From positions 1-7,092 of the forward strand of contig DASQWC010000168.1 in assembly GCA_035640475.1 (NCBI GenBank): 7,092 nucleotides of DNA. Direction: 5' to 3'. The position numbers and the translations under genes are program-made. The notes below the pieces were generated by a model. It did not search any database. It saw only the letters and a list, made by a program, of their open reading frames with translations, and had not been told where the DNA came from. Each line of letters opens with the position of its first letter. Positions within the stretch are counted from its first letter, which is position 1. Shown piece by piece: positions 5,871 to 7,092 of this stretch. Source of the stretch: DASQWC01 sp035640475. GTDB lineage: Bacteria > Actinomycetota > JAICYB01.

Positions 5871-6842
5871 TCAGCAGATCTGTTTGCACATCTCAACGGC
5901 CGCGGCTGCGTCGAGACGGCCGAACCCGTAGGTGATGTCGTAGCCGGCGATACCGAGATCCTTCGCGCTCGCGCGAATGATCTGCGCGGCGAGCACGTTG
6001 GATGCGCCCATCGACATCAGCAGCGCGCCGACGCCCGCCACCAGCGGGGCGGCCACCGAGGTTCCCTGTGACGCGCTGTAGAACCCGAAGCGGTCGGTCG
6101 AGAGAATGCTCGTGCCCGGAGCGACGACATCGAGTCGCAATCCGTAGCTCGAGAAGTCCGCGAGCTGGTCGAACTCGTCGGAAGCACCGATGCAGAGGAC
6201 GGCCGGGTTAAACGCGGGCGTCGAGCAGTAGGGGTCGGTCGAGTTGCCGGCCGCCGCCACGACCAGCGCACCCTGCGCGGTCGCGTAGACGAGCGAGATC
6301 TCTTGGAGATCGGTAAGGAAAGGATCGACCGGGAGAGAGGAGCCGAGCGAGAGGTTGATGACGTTTGCGCCGTTGTCCGCGGCCCAGCGAACGCCGTCGG
6401 ACACATCCTCGGGCGCGGCTCCTTGCAGGGCGCCGAAGGCGCGGACGGTCATGATCTTGGCCTTCGGGGCCGCGCCGGAGATGCCCTTCCCATTGTTGCC
6501 GACGGCAGCGGCGACGCCGGCGACGGACGTCCCGTGACCGTGGAGGTCGGCGGCGTCGAAGTCGTCGTTGATTGCGTCGTACTGCTTCTTGATGAGGAAG
6601 TTGCCGGCGAGGTCTTCGTGCCGGCGGTCGACTCCCGTATCGACGATGGCAATCGTCATCCCGGCGCCCTGGGTCGTCTTCCAGGCCGTCGGGAGCCCGA
6701 CGCGCCGTATGCCCCATTGCCGGTTGTACAGCGGGTCGTTGACCTTGACCGTCTTGACGGCCGCTACGGAGGGGTTCGGAGAGGCCACCGCGACCAGGGC
6801 GAGGAGAAGGGCGCAGGCGACCGCTTTGAGTGATCTGCTCAT
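5871..6842 (-). CDS. Secreted subtilisin-like serine protease (S8, thermitase-like)
   Basis: This 323-residue exported endopeptidase has all catalytic residues in place: Asp68 in IVDTGVD, His103 in HGHGTSVAG, the oxyanion Asn200 in AAAGN and nucleophile Ser262 in GTSVAAP. A signal peptide covers about 1-28, with a hydrophobic core at 8-20 and a cleavage area near SVAA. Only some ten residues separate it from the NDPLYNRQWGI segment (36-45), which resembles the mature N-terminus of thermitase. No inhibitor I9-type propeptide of the usual 70-80 residues fits in that space. There is no C-terminal P-domain, sorting motif or membrane anchor, so the enzyme is probably released. Cys206 and Cys217 may pair, and the protein ends in a Cys-x3-Cys (319, 323). 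The start codon ATG has only a weak ribosome site. The gene is preceded by a candidate ECF-type promoter shared in form with the divergent neighbour. Its protein targets are unknown. Confidence 0.94.
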   Translation of the reverse strand: MSRSLKAVACALLLALVAVASPNPSVAAVKTVKVNDPLYNRQWGIRRVGLPTAWKTTQGAGMTIAIVDTGVDRRHEDLAGNFLIKKQYDAINDDFDAADLHGHGTSVAGVAAAVGNNGKGISGAAPKAKIMTVRAFGALQGAAPEDVSDGVRWAADNGANVINLSLGSSLPVDPFLTDLQEISLVYATAQGALVVAAAGNSTDPYCSTPAFNPAVLCIGASDEFDQLADFSSYGLRLDVVAPGTSILSTDRFGFYSASQGTSVAAPLVAGVGALLMSMGASNVLAAQIIRASAKDLGIAGYDITYGFGRLDAAAAVEMCKQIC

Positions 6843-6862
6843 GACGAGTTCTTGCTAATGCT

Positions 6863-6888
6863 AACGGTCTAGCCCACCCAAAAGTTCC
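6863..6888 (-). promoter_or_regulatory. Candidate ECF-sigma promoter of the subtilase gene
   Basis: On the minus strand GGAACT (6888-6883) is followed by exactly 16 bases and then CGTT (6866-6863), which extends to CGTTAGC. GGAAC...CGTT is the general form recognised by several extracytoplasmic-function sigma factors. The start codon is 20 bases further on, giving a short leader. The call rests on matching form and on the mirrored copy facing the other way. Confidence 0.5.
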
Positions 6889-6907
6889 GGCCTGACCTGC
6901 GAGAAGA

Positions 6908-6929
6908 CCGGGAACCTCCGGCCGGGAAC
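6908..6929 (+). repeat. Direct repeat CCGGGAAC, two copies
   Basis: CCGGGAAC occurs at 6908-6915 and again at 6922-6929, 14 bases apart. The first copy supplies the -35 element of the rightward candidate promoter. The second could be an alternative -35 element (15 bases ahead of TAGACT at 6945-6950) or a regulator site. The palindrome CCGGCCGG (6918-6925) lies between the copies and overlaps the second. At this GC content a chance origin is possible. Confidence 0.4.
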
Positions 6930-6936
6930 AAACGTT
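6911..6936 (+). promoter_or_regulatory. Candidate ECF-sigma promoter of the right-edge exported gene
   Basis: GGAACC (6911-6916) is followed by exactly 16 bases and CGTT (6933-6936), which extends to CGTTAGC. Spacing and the -10 heptamer are identical to the leftward promoter on the other strand. The ATG at 6977 is 40 bases downstream, leaving room for a leader of roughly 30 bases. Confidence 0.5.
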
Positions 6937-6976
6937 AGCGATGGTAGACTTCGCCGACCAGAAGCCGAGAGCGACC

Positions 6977-7092
6977 ATGAGCCGACACAGACCCTCGCCC
7001 CTCCGGGCGGTCAGACTCGCCGCCGTAGCACTCGCAATCGGCGGAGCCATCGCCGCGGCGCCGGCGGCGTCCGGTATCGAGGCCGAGGGCTT
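6977..7092 (+). CDS. N-terminus of an exported protein, cut by the window end
   Basis: An ATG at 6977 opens a frame that runs off the right end after 38 codons. The visible part is a good signal peptide: an Arg-rich start (MSRHRPSPLRAVR), an Ala/Val/Leu/Ile hydrophobic core and small residues near APAAS for cleavage at about residue 32. The mature part visible is only GIEAEG. That would suit the first strand of a carbohydrate-binding or similar beta module, but it is too short to identify. The gene is divergent from the subtilase and has a matching candidate promoter. The ribosome site (CCGAGAG) is weak. I do not recognise the protein. Confidence 0.7.
   Translation, partial: MSRHRPSPLRAVRLAAVALAIGGAIAAAPAASGIEAEG

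Noticed and set aside
5160..6071. Long plus-strand open frame of 303 codons across the acyl-CoA dehydrogenase and subtilase end.
   Set aside because: It is antisense to two well-supported genes and to the gap between them, with Arg/Glu/Leu-rich low-information sequence and no motif.

Overview
The window is high-GC, densely packed DNA, and all of it is bacterial chromosomal in style. Short or overlapping gene junctions, GTG and TTG starts, secreted proteins with Arg/Ser-rich N-termini, and an ACAD10/11-like acyl-CoA dehydrogenase fit a high-GC actinobacterial-type genome. This is inference from composition and gene types. No rRNA, tRNA or other marker fixes the taxon. I saw no mobile element, CRISPR array or RNA gene, and no gene-free stretch longer than about 135 bases.

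Left half (bases 2-3520, plus strand): three genes form a translationally coupled operon. The first is a zinc-dependent medium-chain dehydrogenase whose start lies left of the window. The second is a 527-residue protein of the LarA / DUF2088 nickel-pincer racemase-epimerase superfamily. The third is a PlsC-type lysophospholipid/glycerolipid acyltransferase. Each downstream start overlaps the upstream stop, and each has a good Shine-Dalgarno sequence inside the preceding gene. The combination suggests a small pathway in which a hydroxy compound is oxidised or reduced, has a stereocentre inverted, and is linked to an acyl lipid. The LarA-like protein keeps the cofactor-binding Lys and His but lacks several LarA residues that act on lactate, so its substrate is probably not lactate. 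This is the most interesting coding region in the window.

Right half (minus strand, bases 3522-6842): in transcription order there is a secreted thermitase-like subtilase, an ACAD10/11-like acyl-CoA dehydrogenase, and a secreted CAP/SCP-domain protein with a C-terminal beta-sandwich-like domain. The CAP gene converges on the acyltransferase gene with only one base between the stop codons. A perfect 7-bp inverted repeat lies ahead of the acyl-CoA dehydrogenase and could be an operator.

Right edge (6843-7092): a 134-bp divergent intergenic region separates the subtilase from the start of another exported protein, which is cut by the window end. It holds two mirror-image candidate promoters of the ECF sigma-factor type. 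Each reads GGAAC(C/T), then exactly 16 bases, then CGTTAGC, one facing each gene. This suggests the two exported proteins are controlled together by one alternative sigma factor.
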